From NCBI GenBank assembly GCA_021397835.1, contig JAJFZO010000230.1, positions 2,598,001 through 2,662,000 on the forward strand: DNA of 64,000 bases. Reading direction: 5' to 3'. This DNA is from Moringa oleifera. Lineage: Eukaryota; Streptophyta; Magnoliopsida; Brassicales; Moringaceae. Every line of letters begins with the position of its first letter. The stretch's first letter is position 1. This document shows, one piece after another, positions 27,101 to 40,400 of the stretch. Both the position numbers and the translations under genes were made by a program. The notes beneath the pieces were generated by a model. The model was given only the letters and a program-made list of their open reading frames with translations, was not told the DNA's origin and made no database searches.

Positions 27101-30100
27101 TTGGTCGATGAAAATTAGCTATATCTTTACTGCAGAAAAGGTAGGTAAAATTTCAGAGATTAAATGAGCCTAGCATGAATTGCATGCAAGTTATAGTGGA
27201 TCATCCACAAAACAGTTGAAAAGTAATAGCAAAAATGAAAATGATGAAAACGAATTATAAGGATGAAAATCAGCCTCTTGGAATACAGCAAACACATACA
27301 AAATACAGTCATTCTCTTAGGGGCCATAAGTAATCACACTCAGAACATATTAAGATGATGAAAGCAAAGATAATCAAGTTGATGAACAACTTCTTCATTT
27401 TACTACTTCTAAGCACGGAGCAATATAAGGCTACATTTTAAGCACAATAGGCACTTCAGACACAGTAGAAACTAAAGACTAAATGCACATTATCAGCATA
27501 ATTGCACATTATTAGCATAATTGCACATTATTAGCATGGACAGCCTATTTTAACACCACTCATGCTTCAATTAACCATGAAGTGTAACCCCATAAAATTT
27601 TCAGCCAGTACTTATAATAACGCACTCATTACACCAAACACATCGTAAATCAATCAGATAATAAACCATGATCAGACAGCATCATCCATGGACTAAAAAC
27701 AGACTACACAGTCACAAGGTATTAGTAATTTGTGAGCAAACCCCAAAAGTTTCACCCTTGAACACCAAAATCTAAGGTTCTCCAATGGAAGATACATGCT
27801 CATGTTACTAACATCTCCAGATTACAAATTAATCAGATTTTTTCAGGCAATTCCATGCCGGCAAAACAGAAGAAAGTATGTGAACAAGACAACAAATAGG
27901 AAAGGGTTATCACTGGTCAGAACATGACTCCAGTGAAACACCCCCACATGCGAAGCAAAGACAGTTTCAAGTTGTCATAAACAGTCTTGAAATCAGAAAA
28001 ACAAGGTTGAGACAGGTGAAAATAACTTGCTTGGTTAGGAAGAAATTGCCAATTGACTGTCGCTGACCAAGGGAAAAAAGCCTGGCCTGTAAACCGTGGT
28101 CTTTTTTGGTTGATTAACTAATAGGGAAATTTTAGGGGAAAGACCATCAAGTTACTCAGAAGTTCTGCTTCCCACTTCTTCTGCTTTCCAATAAAATTAC
28201 TAATTTACTACGTGGAAGAGCTTAACACTTGTAGGTTGGAAATAGGCTTGCCTTCAAAGGGGTGAGGTTAACTTTAATAAAGAGCACTCTTTCTAGTCTA
28301 CATGTCTATTTCATGTCCTTGTTTCCAATTCTAAAAAGAGGTCGCCTTACGTTGGAGCAATTGCAACAATGATTTTTATGGGGTAGTTTGAGTGATGAGC
28401 TCAAGTATCACTTGGTGAAAAGGGGGGTTATCAAGCAACTAGTGGTGAAAAGAGACCTTGGCTTTGAGTGGAGAGAGATAGTACTTGGGGAAGAGTGGCA
28501 GAAGCTAGATACAGGATAGAAGAGGACAGATGGATCATGGCGCTTGAAAGAGAACCATATAGTACCAATGTTTGAAAGCCACTGGGAAAATGTGGGCAGA
28601 GTTTGGGGCACAGGTGGGTTTTAATCTTAGCAATGGGAGTTCCGTTAAGTTCTTGCACGATAATTGGTGTGGGGAGAAGACCCTTGAGGAAATTTTTCTG
28701 GGCTTTCTATCATCCAGGTTGTAACAAGATAGCTTGGTGAGTAATAATATGTTTATTATACAAACTAATGGGGTGTCTCGGTCAGTGGACTCCAAGACAG
28801 GCGCAAGATTGGGAGTTGGGATTGTATGGGTAGTTTTTGAGTGGATTTATGCAGTTATAGCAAAAATTGACAGGGAGGACAAAGTCTTCTAGATAAGGGG
28901 CCATGATAAGAACTTCCAATCAAATCTAAGGTGATTGATGACTCCTGCAGCATGAAGCAGCATAGTAGCTTTTCATGGGAACTAATATGGAAAGCAGCCT
29001 TTAACCCAAAGTGGCCTTTTCAGCCCAGGAAGACTTGGAGTAAAACCTTTAACTATAACTAAGCTATAGAAAAAAAGTAAATTAATAGTTAATAGGTTCT
29101 TTTCACGCAAGGAGCAAGGGGAATCAGCCAACAATATGTTCCTTTGGTGCACATAGACCCGAAAAGTTTGGGAAAGCATCTCGGCTATTTTGGGATGTCA
29201 ATGGGTGGTATTTGGGTTAGTGGGCAGCTGAGCTGCTAGCATGTGCAGGTTAAGCATCCCAAAACATAAGAAAAAGCTTATTGTGATGATTCCTCTTATC
29301 TTTCGGATGGTGTAGGAAGACAAGAATAGGAGAGCTTGTGGTGGGTGGAGACACCTAACTGGTTTTCAGGGTTAGATGGCTTACGGTTTTGAAGCGATGA
29401 GTGACACAGGATTTCTTTGCAAATGAGGTATATCATGTAAAGTTTATAGAGATCCTAATCTCTAGATAGCTAATCATACACGTAAATGGGAAGCACCCCC
29501 TTGGTGCTATATATATTATAATATAAATACATGTCTTTGTGTCTGAGATTTAAAAAAGAAAACGAGCTTAAAACTGTTATTCTATTTCACAAACCTGATC
29601 TGGTGCAATTTTATATGTATTTTAGAAGACACTATGTTATTTCAACAATTGGTTGGCATTATAAAGTTAAGATGAAGATGAATGAGATGAACAATTTACC
29701 AACAACTAATATACTCTTCAGATCCCACAAATATTGTTTTCCTTTCTGTTTTAGTTGGTTCAAAATGTTTATCCATCATCAAAAGTCAAGCACTTAACTT
29801 GTTTGCATTCAATATAATCTCGACCTATAGCCATTGCAAATGATAATTCAATCATATATGTGCGAATGAAGAAAATTTTGGAAACATAAAATTTGAAAAA
29901 GAAAAGTTGAATTATGATTGTATTTGTTGAATCTTCTTAAACTGATCATCCTTCGAGAAGACATCTTCATGAAGCGGAGCAAACATAAGATCCAAATAGA
30001 AACTGACTGTGAGATCATCATATACCAAGATGTGAAGATGAAACAGCATTTAGTTATAACAAAATAAATTGAAGATGCTATTGAACTAGTCATATTGAAA

Positions 30101-33100
30101 TTTCGGACTATCTTAACTACATACAATGTAGAAGATAACCAGATCAGAGATGATAAATAACTAAGCCAAAGCCAAACATGCCAGCTTGAGAATGACAGCC
30201 TACAAGAACGCCTAATAAAAAACAAACGAATGATAAGTCCTTATCTCACTTGGTGTTACCTCGGGGTGGCACCAAAATCACAACCACTTATCAAGAAGAG
30301 ATTCTGTGAGCACAACATGTTATCACTCAAACCAAGAGGGAGGAATGAAAGCATGGGAGAGGGAGAGGGAAGGAGAGAAAAGCTATTTATAAATGAAGGA
30401 GAAAATGAATTTATTTAAAGAACATGAAAGAAAAAAAAAAAGGAATGAATCAAGAAAGTAGTTTGATATCCTAAAATGCAGAACTAATATAGTCAGCACC
30501 CATCCGCACCCTGACCCAACACTTATCATGACTCCATATGATAAAAAAACCCAAAAAAAAAAAAAATGCAGCTGTATCCATGCAAAATGCATAATTCAAA
30601 TACCAACAACAAAAGAATCATAAATAAGTTCGCTAACATCAGATGAAAGTGAATTAAGTCAAGATACCAGAAAAACGGTCTGATGAAATAATACAAGGTT
30701 TATTTCTTTCTTTTTTTCGAACAGAAACAAAAGTGTAGTATCACTTACAAAGCGGCGAGGGGGTGCATCCCATTACAATTTTAGTTAGATTGTAGAAGTT
30801 TGTAGTTCAATACAAGGTTTATTTCTTATGATATGGGGTCTAGAAAAAAATTCCAAATACACCAGCAAATGAGCATAACATAAACGCGTCAACGGATTTC
30901 GGCAAAATCACTGAGTGGAACCCAGCCTTCCTTAAAAGATAGCTTACTAAACTATTAAGAAATTTAAGAATTGTTTATCCTGTAACCAAATATGGTAGTA
31001 ATATATGAGAATTAAAGAAGAAAGTCTATGCACTGTAAATGCAAAATCCAAAAAATTGAAAGAAAGTAAAGGTGCTTAAGCATAAAGATAACTCTGAACA
31101 TGTACCAATACAATCCATATGACCTGGAATATATCATTGTTATTTGATAGACAACAGTCTTCATATCTTGACAAAGCTTTTAGAAAATAACTTATTTGCA
31201 ATCCTCTACCTTGGGAATGCCTACAATCCTCAAGTACGATGTTGCGCATTCAATAGAGTTTTTTAATTACTAATAGAATGCTAAGGAACACCAAACAAGT
31301 TTTTGAGAGAAGAACCCAGGGCAGGCATCATTCTTGCCTCTTCTTTTCCTTTCTTATTTTTCCAAACTACTCTTACTGGATTCCCTACTTACCCTGTGTT
31401 GGGAGAAATAGGATAACACAACCAGCCGCTGCAACTCCACTTAGCTGCCTAGTGAGGATCAATACTTTAACTCTAGTGACTGCATGATATTTCTCTGATG
31501 GATGTGAAACAGTATTTATAATTGAATGCGATCAAAAAGAATGATGGAACTAAAAATGGGTTTCCAAAACCATGTTGACAAGTTAAAAACATGGCATGCA
31601 TAGATAACAGGGATATAGCATTAAAAGCTGAAAAAATGGAAACTTTTTTAGCATGCAAAAATGTAAAAGAACAGCTAAAAAGACAGCAGTTATCCTTACT
31701 TGCTCAACTTAAGTTTCATAGTCTGAAGCTTAAGTGCTGGGGCTGAATGATGAATCTTGAAACTGTGAACCATGCGTTTATTAGAATTTGTCTGTAGTTG
31801 TTGACAAGTTTTCCCATTCATATAGAACTTGTCATTGGAAATATTGAATTGCCAACCAGACTGACTTTTACGACCTTGTAGCTCAAAAGAATTCTTATCA
31901 GTGGGCTTTACAGTATGAGAAATGATCATAGCCCCAGCATGAAGCTGAAGCTGTTCACTATCCTTGTTATCAGAAATTTCAAAAAGCATCTGCTCATCTT
32001 GAAGATCAAAAATCAGCTTAGGCTTGGGAATAGTTTTCTGTGGTTCCCATATTATATTGTCTAACCATGATTCTTCTATCATATCTCTGTTCTGCAATGA
32101 AAGGTTGCCCAAGCACCTTAGGGTATCACTTTGAAGGAACTCGGGAGTAGAACTCTCCTTTCCAGTATATTCTTGATTACGATCATCCAGTTCCACCCAA
32201 GATTCTAACCTCAAGAGTTGAGGATGGAATCTGTTTTCACAAAGAGGAAACTTTTTAGGGCCATAAGATTCTCCTAAGCTAAAGGTCTCCATGGAAACTG
32301 GAGAGTTGTGGATGACAATACCATGATCCATCTCATGCTGTTTAAAAGAGAAGTCTGTCTGAAAATTTCGTGACCTTGCTTGTAGCTCTGTTTCTCTAAC
32401 AAGCAAAGGTTCTGAGTCAGGTTCAGAAAGTTCACAGCTCTCCGCTAGATTGTCACTTCCCGTAGGAGAATTGTCCCAGAGAATTCTATGCTCCCATTCT
32501 TGCTGGTCAAGAGGAAAGATGTTCGCACACAATTGCACCTGCCGTCTAAAAGAAAGATTAACTGTTAAGTGCTGTTCCAATGGTTCAGCATCGCAACAAG
32601 AGTCCTTCTTTTCTCCAGAAAGCTGTACAGACATCTGGGAAGCTCCTTGTACAAAACCAGAATTTACAAACTCTGAGCCATCATCATTCACTATATCATG
32701 TTGACTTACTTCTGTCAGTTTCATGAATGAAACACCTTGACTGTAGCCTTTCAGAAATGCCTCTTCATCCTCTTCAACAAGATCAGAAGCATCCAAAAAT
32801 TTGTATTTCTCTAGAAGGATGAAAGGGCAAACCAGTGGTTCTCAGTCACAGGAAGGAACATGCAAACCAAAAGGGAGAAATAGAGAGACAATAAATAAGA
32901 AGACGGGAAAAAGAAAAAAAAACAAATATCAAGGCTGCTAAAAAGGAAGGTTACCAAGCAATAGTTTCTAAGTTAGGAGAGAGAGCTCTTTCCATAAATG
33001 AAACTATTTTCTAATAATAATTGACAGTATTTTACCACACTTAGAATTCAGTTGATGATTAAGGCTTGGTAACATAAAGCCAGATGAGACACCTTATGTT

Positions 33101-33501
33101 AGACCACATACCTTTATAGGTGAAATATCTATGATCTCTTTTTTCCTCTTTCTTCAAAGGCTCATGAATGCCAAATATTTCAGAGAATCGTAAGATAACC
33201 ATCCCATCTTCTATACACAAAATAGGCAGCGGCGTGGAACCTTTACCATCTAATGTGTCCCCCACAACATCAGCCACCCCCTATCATATGTCACAAAAGG
33301 AATAAGATTTTTACAAAATCATCAAAAGAATACAATTAGTCATCTGAACTCTAGTCAAATTGGTTTAGCACTTAATATTAAGTTTGTAAAGATAACAAAA
33401 TAGACATACATCTCAAGGGGTAAAAGCAATTTTCGCAGATATGTTTTCTAAGAAATTTGATATATAACTATTTTGTTTCTTATTAAAAGAGCGAGAGGGG
33501 C

Positions 33502-33541
<40 letters not shown>

Positions 33542-34405
33542 TTGATTCGATGGAGGGATTCTCTTTACCTTTTCAACTTCTTTTTGCAATTTACATTTCT
33601 TTTATAGTAATTTTCAAAAATTTCAACAGTCAGGTTTGCACTCTCCAAATAATTGTGTGATACCCTCCTTTTAATAAAATAAATAGATATGAAATGATAA
33701 AGATGGTTGCTTATGACTAAAGAAGCAAACAAAAGGAAACATCATCTAACCTGCTGAATATCTTCTGCACCTTCTAATTGATATTTTGTCCCGAACAAGC
33801 CAAGCTGTCCATCATGTTCAGGCGAATCTTCTTTCTCTGAGAAAATTCCAAGAGACTCAGCAAGGAATGCAATTGCAATTCAGTAGAGCATCAAGTGAGA
33901 AAAAGTGGAAGGGTAGGGAGAACTTTATGCCAAGAAATCATAGAATCTTCCAAAACCAGGGAAACCAACTTTCAGGCCTAAATCAGTTTAGGGACTCGTA
34001 GAAACACTTTTGGACACCGTTCAATTATATGCGTGTTTCAGTTTTAGGCTTGTTCTAAGTAAATCAGAAAGGATTTATCAAAATGTAACACTGGTATCCA
34101 CTGAAAGAGTCTAAGAAATAACCAGCACAACCATCCTGTTCTCCAACAACTCTATTTATGATCACCAGAAAATAAGGATACACAATGCAGGTCACACGCA
34201 ACACTTTGCTTGCATCAGATTAACAGGATCTCAATAGTAGACGGGAGTCTTTATATACTAGCAACATGCTCTGAATCTTCTCACCAAGAAGTTCAAACAA
34301 TTATGAAACACGAGAATGCTATGATACGGCCCAAAAATAAGATCTGGCAGAGTTTCAGACAACTTTTATACCATGGTATTCTCTCACTCAACACACCAGT
34401 GTGTG

Positions 34406-34442
<37 letters not shown>

Positions 34443-37400
34443 CCGTGTAACCTCCAAATTCCCTCCGTCATTCTAGACTACTTGATCAATGGAAAGCTCA
34501 AACCCAATGACTAACCACGGGCCCTTGAATTTAACAACTCAGAACAAACTCAATGGTCCTGAAGGGATTCGAACCCCAGACCTGGTCTACAAGTTGACAA
34601 TCACTAGTGGGGTGAACCCCTAAAAACAGCAGTTTTAACAGGTCCTAGTACAAAAACAGGGGGGAAAAAAAAGCAGTCTAGGATATAGGATAGTGGATCA
34701 CTCCACTGAATATAAACATCAACCAAAAGAAACTTTATAGCCTGACCAGATGACATCACCTTTAAGTATTGAAGTTAAGATAAAATAAACAAATAAGGCG
34801 ACTGAAATCCTACATCAACTTACTCTATGCATTGCTGATATTCCACATGCAATACGTTCATGCTGATAAAAACACCAATGGTTTCAAATCCAATGTAGAA
34901 GTTGATAATTCCATGTTTTGGCCAGAAGTTCAGCTAGTTCCAGACAACATATAACTAAAAAAGCAAGACTAGAAATGAATATGCAACGCAATGATGAGAT
35001 TTTTTTTGCAAAATTAGATAGAGATTTAGAAGGTACAAATGCAATCACGCACAAGAACTGATTGAATGAATTGTCAACATATTGAATGTACTTTCCTAGT
35101 GACCATTCCATCTCGTAAGAACACACCCTCATCTTACATAGACTATTTTGAAGGTGCTTGAGAAAGAAGGAATTTATAATTAAACCAATAAATATTATAT
35201 ACCCAACTAAATGTCCTGCAGGCAGAAGAAATTGATGTAAAATGAATGCCTCAATCCAACTCAGAAGAAGAATGATGACATTTCACCTAGAAAGATACAC
35301 AGCTTTTAAATATATGAAACAAACAGACACTTCAGATTCAAAATTAAACCTGAAATTGAAGATTTTGTTTCACTTTTCCTTTCCAGCACATCATTGTCCT
35401 TTTCGCATTCCTCATCCTCATCATAGTTTTCATCATCGAACAAAGATGCTGTAGGCTCCATAGCAGCCAGAGAAACTGCAGAAGAAAAATAATTCTTTTT
35501 GGCTAGCAAGTAGTCCTCCTCACTAGCAGCTTGAATCTCTGGCCCCTCATACTGTTCATCAATATCTTCATAATCAACTGCATCTTCAGCCTTCTCATCA
35601 TAATCTAGTGGCGCAAAACCCATTAAGATAGTCAGAAGAATCTGTAGCTCTTGTCTGTTGAATTTACTAAAAGAAAATGTAATTATCAACATATCTATAC
35701 ATAAAGGTTCCAATTAAGGGAGCCCAAATCAGGAATCTCCACTACAAGAAAGAACAACATAAATAAATTAGGCCAACCAGGTTCCAAAGAAGAAGTAACC
35801 TGGGTAACCCTTCTCCTACAAAAACAGTAACACTATAAACTTTAGGGCTTAGAGGACACCAGACAATCACAATGCTTTAAGTTCAACATCTTAAAGTCAT
35901 TTTATGTAAATCCTTATAAATGCAATAGTTTGAGAACAGAATTCATATAATACACCTTGGAATATGACAAAGTGGCCCTATTTACACATTCTACCAAGCA
36001 AATGCATTTAACTGCAGCTTGGATGAATCAGCAAATGAGGAGTAGATTTAATCTAATTCCATTATGGGTAAACACACCAACATATTCACCTCTCATTGAC
36101 AGGATAAGTATCTTATTTTCATCAACACTAAAGATTTAAAATAAGGATAATGAAACAATTATAATGAAGTCATTCAACTTTTCATCTCTGCAACTGCATC
36201 ACAGAACAAAATGAATCCTACAAGGATCACACAACTTGATCTTTTAAGATTTTGACAGCAATCTGCTCTTTCAGTACACCATGTATTTTCTCTTACTCTT
36301 ACAACATTACAAAACTGTTCAAATAATTAATTTCTAATTAAAAGATATAAAACATGGAGGTTAAGAGCACCCAGATCCTCCCTAGCACATACATCCACAT
36401 GCAATCTGCGGGTGCCCATCCCAATAATAATCAACCATGTAGCTACAGTTACTCCACTCCAGAAACTTAGTATATAAAAGTTGTATCAAGATGCATAGTC
36501 TAGAAGAAGTTTCACCTCATACATGTTCACATCATTGTTGTTGGCTAAGATGTAACAAGACCTTATATATTGTCAGGAAAGTTTGAAATTACGAATCTTA
36601 TCAAGAAAACTAAGCTTTTTCAAAAATCTACTATTTCAATCCCTACAAGAATCAAGCATTGAGTTTTTGGAAAATCGCCCCGAAAAGGATTTAATAATTA
36701 AGCTTCAAAAGGAGATGCATTTATTCTTTTGCAATTATAGTAGAAGAAACAAATTCATTATACACCAAGTCAAATCTCTGCATTGGCTAATAATATAGAT
36801 ATCATCAACTTGTAAACAATCAAAAGCAAAAGTAGTAATCTAATTGGATGGCTTTTGAAGGAAGATTATTTTGCTGATTTTTTTGCTTATCTTTCGAAAG
36901 GTATAGGGGTCAAGGAATAGGAGCGGATTGGAAGGGGTGGGGACCCCCTTACTTGTATTTAAGCATAGATGGGTTGAGGTTTTGAAGCTATAACAGATAA
37001 GGGATTACTTCCTAACTAAGGCAGACTAAAGCAGACTTTATAGAAATTTAAACTCAAGATTAGCTAAACATACATGTACATGAAAGGCACCCCTCAATGC
37101 CAGGTATATTCATACAAATACATATCTCCATGTTTCTGATTAAAGAAAAAAAAAAGTATGGTACAATTTGTAGCTTCAACTTGTCAAACCTTGAATTACA
37201 CAAGTCGCAAATCATTTAACAAGGGCTGTCCTTTGTACATGAATTTCCTACGAAAAAGCACCTTTTGCATTTAGAAATTTTGTGCCTCCTATGCTTCACC
37301 TACTACCAAAAATTTCCTACTAACTGCTTATCAAAATTATCATTACTTGTAAAAATTAAAAGAAAAAACAAAAAATAATGCAAACAGTAGAAACAAAGGT

Positions 37401-40400
37401 ATTAAAGGTACACCAAAATCTGCATGAGATAAAATTTTGCGGTAGACAACATCACCTTGTTCACCGGTCTCAGCCAGCATACGTGGTGATCTTTCTGACA
37501 ACTGAAAGTTTAACATTATTAGCATCTCAAACAAAAGAGGTAAGAAAAAAAAAATAAACATGTTTTCTTTATATACCAAAGTTAGAAAGGCAACTAACAT
37601 GCATCAATTAATACAATAATTTACTGCTGAAGCATCACTGAGAAGAATAAAAACAAAACTAAAAATTAAGATTTCCATACATCAATATCTGTGAGAGAGG
37701 GACCCAGCTTGTCAGCCAGTGCAGACAGATGCTCCTTTGCATCCTGGTAAAACAAATATTATTCCTAGTATCAATATTGTAAAACATAATCAACCAACAA
37801 GCTATTAATATACAACAAAAAAGAAAAAGAAAAAGAAGCTCCACAATCAAGTTACTCATTCATATGGAAAAAATAAACATAGTGAACGAAAAGAACGACA
37901 AACTAGAGAAGGGTCTTTTAGAGTTAAAAGAAGAAAATGAATCAACTAAAGGTCAGGAAAGTGAAATGAAAACTCATGTGCTACCAAAATTTAAGCACAA
38001 AAATTATTTTACATTTGATAGTTTCAACAAATTAAACAAATAGGAACTGTAAAATAATTAATTAGCAAATTAAACTTGAACTTCTGTCATAATAACTATG
38101 GTTACTGAGTTTGTATATAAGGCTTGTATATCTATTTGGGACATATCTCTCTCCCCTATTGCATTGGATAGAAAGGCCCTTTCAGGAGGAAGAGATATTA
38201 AAGGCACTCATGATGTCACGAGGATATGGCATCAAGGTTTGCAAGCTACATCAAAACTTTTTCCAGAGAATATTTATGCTTTTCTCTTGGCAAAACTTCA
38301 CTCCGAGTGAACTGTGGTGCAAACCCCCCAAAAAAATATGCTAAACTAATGACCTTTTGGGACTTCCATGAACAATGACTTTGTGAACTCCTAGAATGTG
38401 ACCTTCGTGGTCTTGATCTCAAAAAAGGTTAACTATGCAACATAAGGGACTTCTTATCAATTACCTTGGAGGGTGCATTTACAAGCTCATTTGGTTTGAA
38501 GTTATCTCCAGGTTAAGCATAAATCTAAACAAGAACGTGTCTCTAGAATCACTGGGTTGCAAAAGGGCTTCTTTAACATTAACTTATCAAGCATCATTTC
38601 GAGCCTAAATTCAAAGAGACACACTTATGGAACTAGGTATTTGGAAGATTTGAGAAGAAATTGCTTGGGAAAAGAACATTACATCTCAAAAAAGGAACAA
38701 TTGACACTCAATAAAAGTATTTTCTAAATGCTTCCTGTCTGCTTCATCTCTATTCTGCATTCCGACTGAGGTGGCTCAAGAAATTAAAGCAGGTCAAGGG
38801 GAGTTTCTTTGGCCAGCTTAGATGATGAATACAATTATCATTTAATCAAACGGAATGTAATAAAAAACCATTGAACAAATAGATTTAGGAATCAAGTCCC
38901 AACCATTTCTGATAAGGCATCATTAACAAAGTGATTATGGGATTTTATAACAGAAAAAGGCAATCTCATGGCGAAAAATTATGGTAGCAAAATCTGGGGC
39001 AGATCATAATGGGGGGACCATTGAGGAAGGCAGTGAACCCTAAGGGATAAATGAGGAGAAACAGATAAAGAAAAAATGGAGTCACCTAATAGTTTCTTAA
39101 GATATTGGTTGCCCAATGGCAAGTCAAGTTCTTGTTCGTTTGGACACAACAATTTGTGCAGAGAAGATACTTTAAAGACTACCAACTTAAGAGCTTTCTC
39201 CATAGCTAGAAATAAAATAACAAGGTTAATGAATTCATCTCCATCCACCTATGTAAATCATTGAGTGCATGTACGTAAAAGGTTGAGTGCATGTATGTAA
39301 AAGGTCATATGCATGCCCATAACTTTTTTTGCTTGTGTACTCAATGGGATATTACAAACCAGAAATATAATTACCTCATCAAGGTAGTCAGCATCCAAAT
39401 CACCGGCATTATCAACATTCCCAAACATAAACCCCAAAAGCTGGTTGCCGCCACTCTCCTCATATTCTTCATCATCATCTACCAAATTAAACATATAAAA
39501 CACATTAAAATTGAACAAAAAACAAAAGTAACTTGAAATAACTTGAAATAAGAACCATTCCATATGGAAAAGCTTATCAAAGACTTGCAATACATATAGA
39601 TGCCAAGCAAAGACAAAGCTAAATCAGTATAAAAACTTAAGAGCACGAAATAGTTGCGAGACACACCCAGGTAATCATAAAACAGCAAGCCTACTAGCTA
39701 TACCATATGTAATTTCAAAGCAGGAATGTAGGGTTTTACCTGTTAGAATTGTCATGAAAGATTATTTTAGTGCAAGGATTAGTAGGATAGGATTTTTGAT
39801 AAATTATCTATATCCAAAAGGAAAATATAGTGCAGTACTTGACTATAATATCTGTTTTCAGAAACAATAAGGTGAAAACGCAGAAGGATGATAAAATAGA
39901 AATTTCTTCTTCAAGAACAATTTCCTTAAGGGATAAAAGCAAACAAAAAGAGTTGCTAGCAAGGATAGTTATGTAGATCTCAAATCAATGAGCACAATTA
40001 TCTAATTCTTACCCATACAGATGTCAGCAGATCAAAATACAAAGAAGTAAACCAACACAGACAGCTTATAAAATCAAGGACTTTTCATATCCATACCTCA
40101 TAGTATAAGTGTAAGATATGCAAACTTCTAGCTACATTACTGGGAAACTGCTGAAAAACTAAACAAGTGAACCTGATTCCAGCATACCCATGCACAAAAC
40201 TACTAAACCAGCAGTTCAGAAAAACTTAAGTAAAATCTAATCCTAAGCATGAAATTAAGCCCTGGTGACCAGAAAATCAAATAAATATACAATATTTTAT
40301 TAAATTATATTCAACTGCTAATGTGAGAGTTCATAATCCCTCTTGTTTTCTCTGCAGTACCTTTTTATATACATGAAAGTTTAAATCAACACAAAAACCA

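Noticed and set aside
28408..28795. Overlapping open frames on the - strand
   Set aside because: They are antisense shadows of the LINE ORF2 fragment on +.
34550..34580. B-box-like GGTTCGAATCC suggesting a tRNA gene
   Set aside because: No acceptor, D or anticodon stems can be formed around it. Treated as a possible SINE fragment only.
35739..35751. CACTACAAGAAAG, an exact match to common plant CACTA termini
   Set aside because: No opposite terminus, subterminal repeats or 3-bp target duplication is visible nearby. A single 13-bp match in an AT-rich TAF1 intron can be chance.
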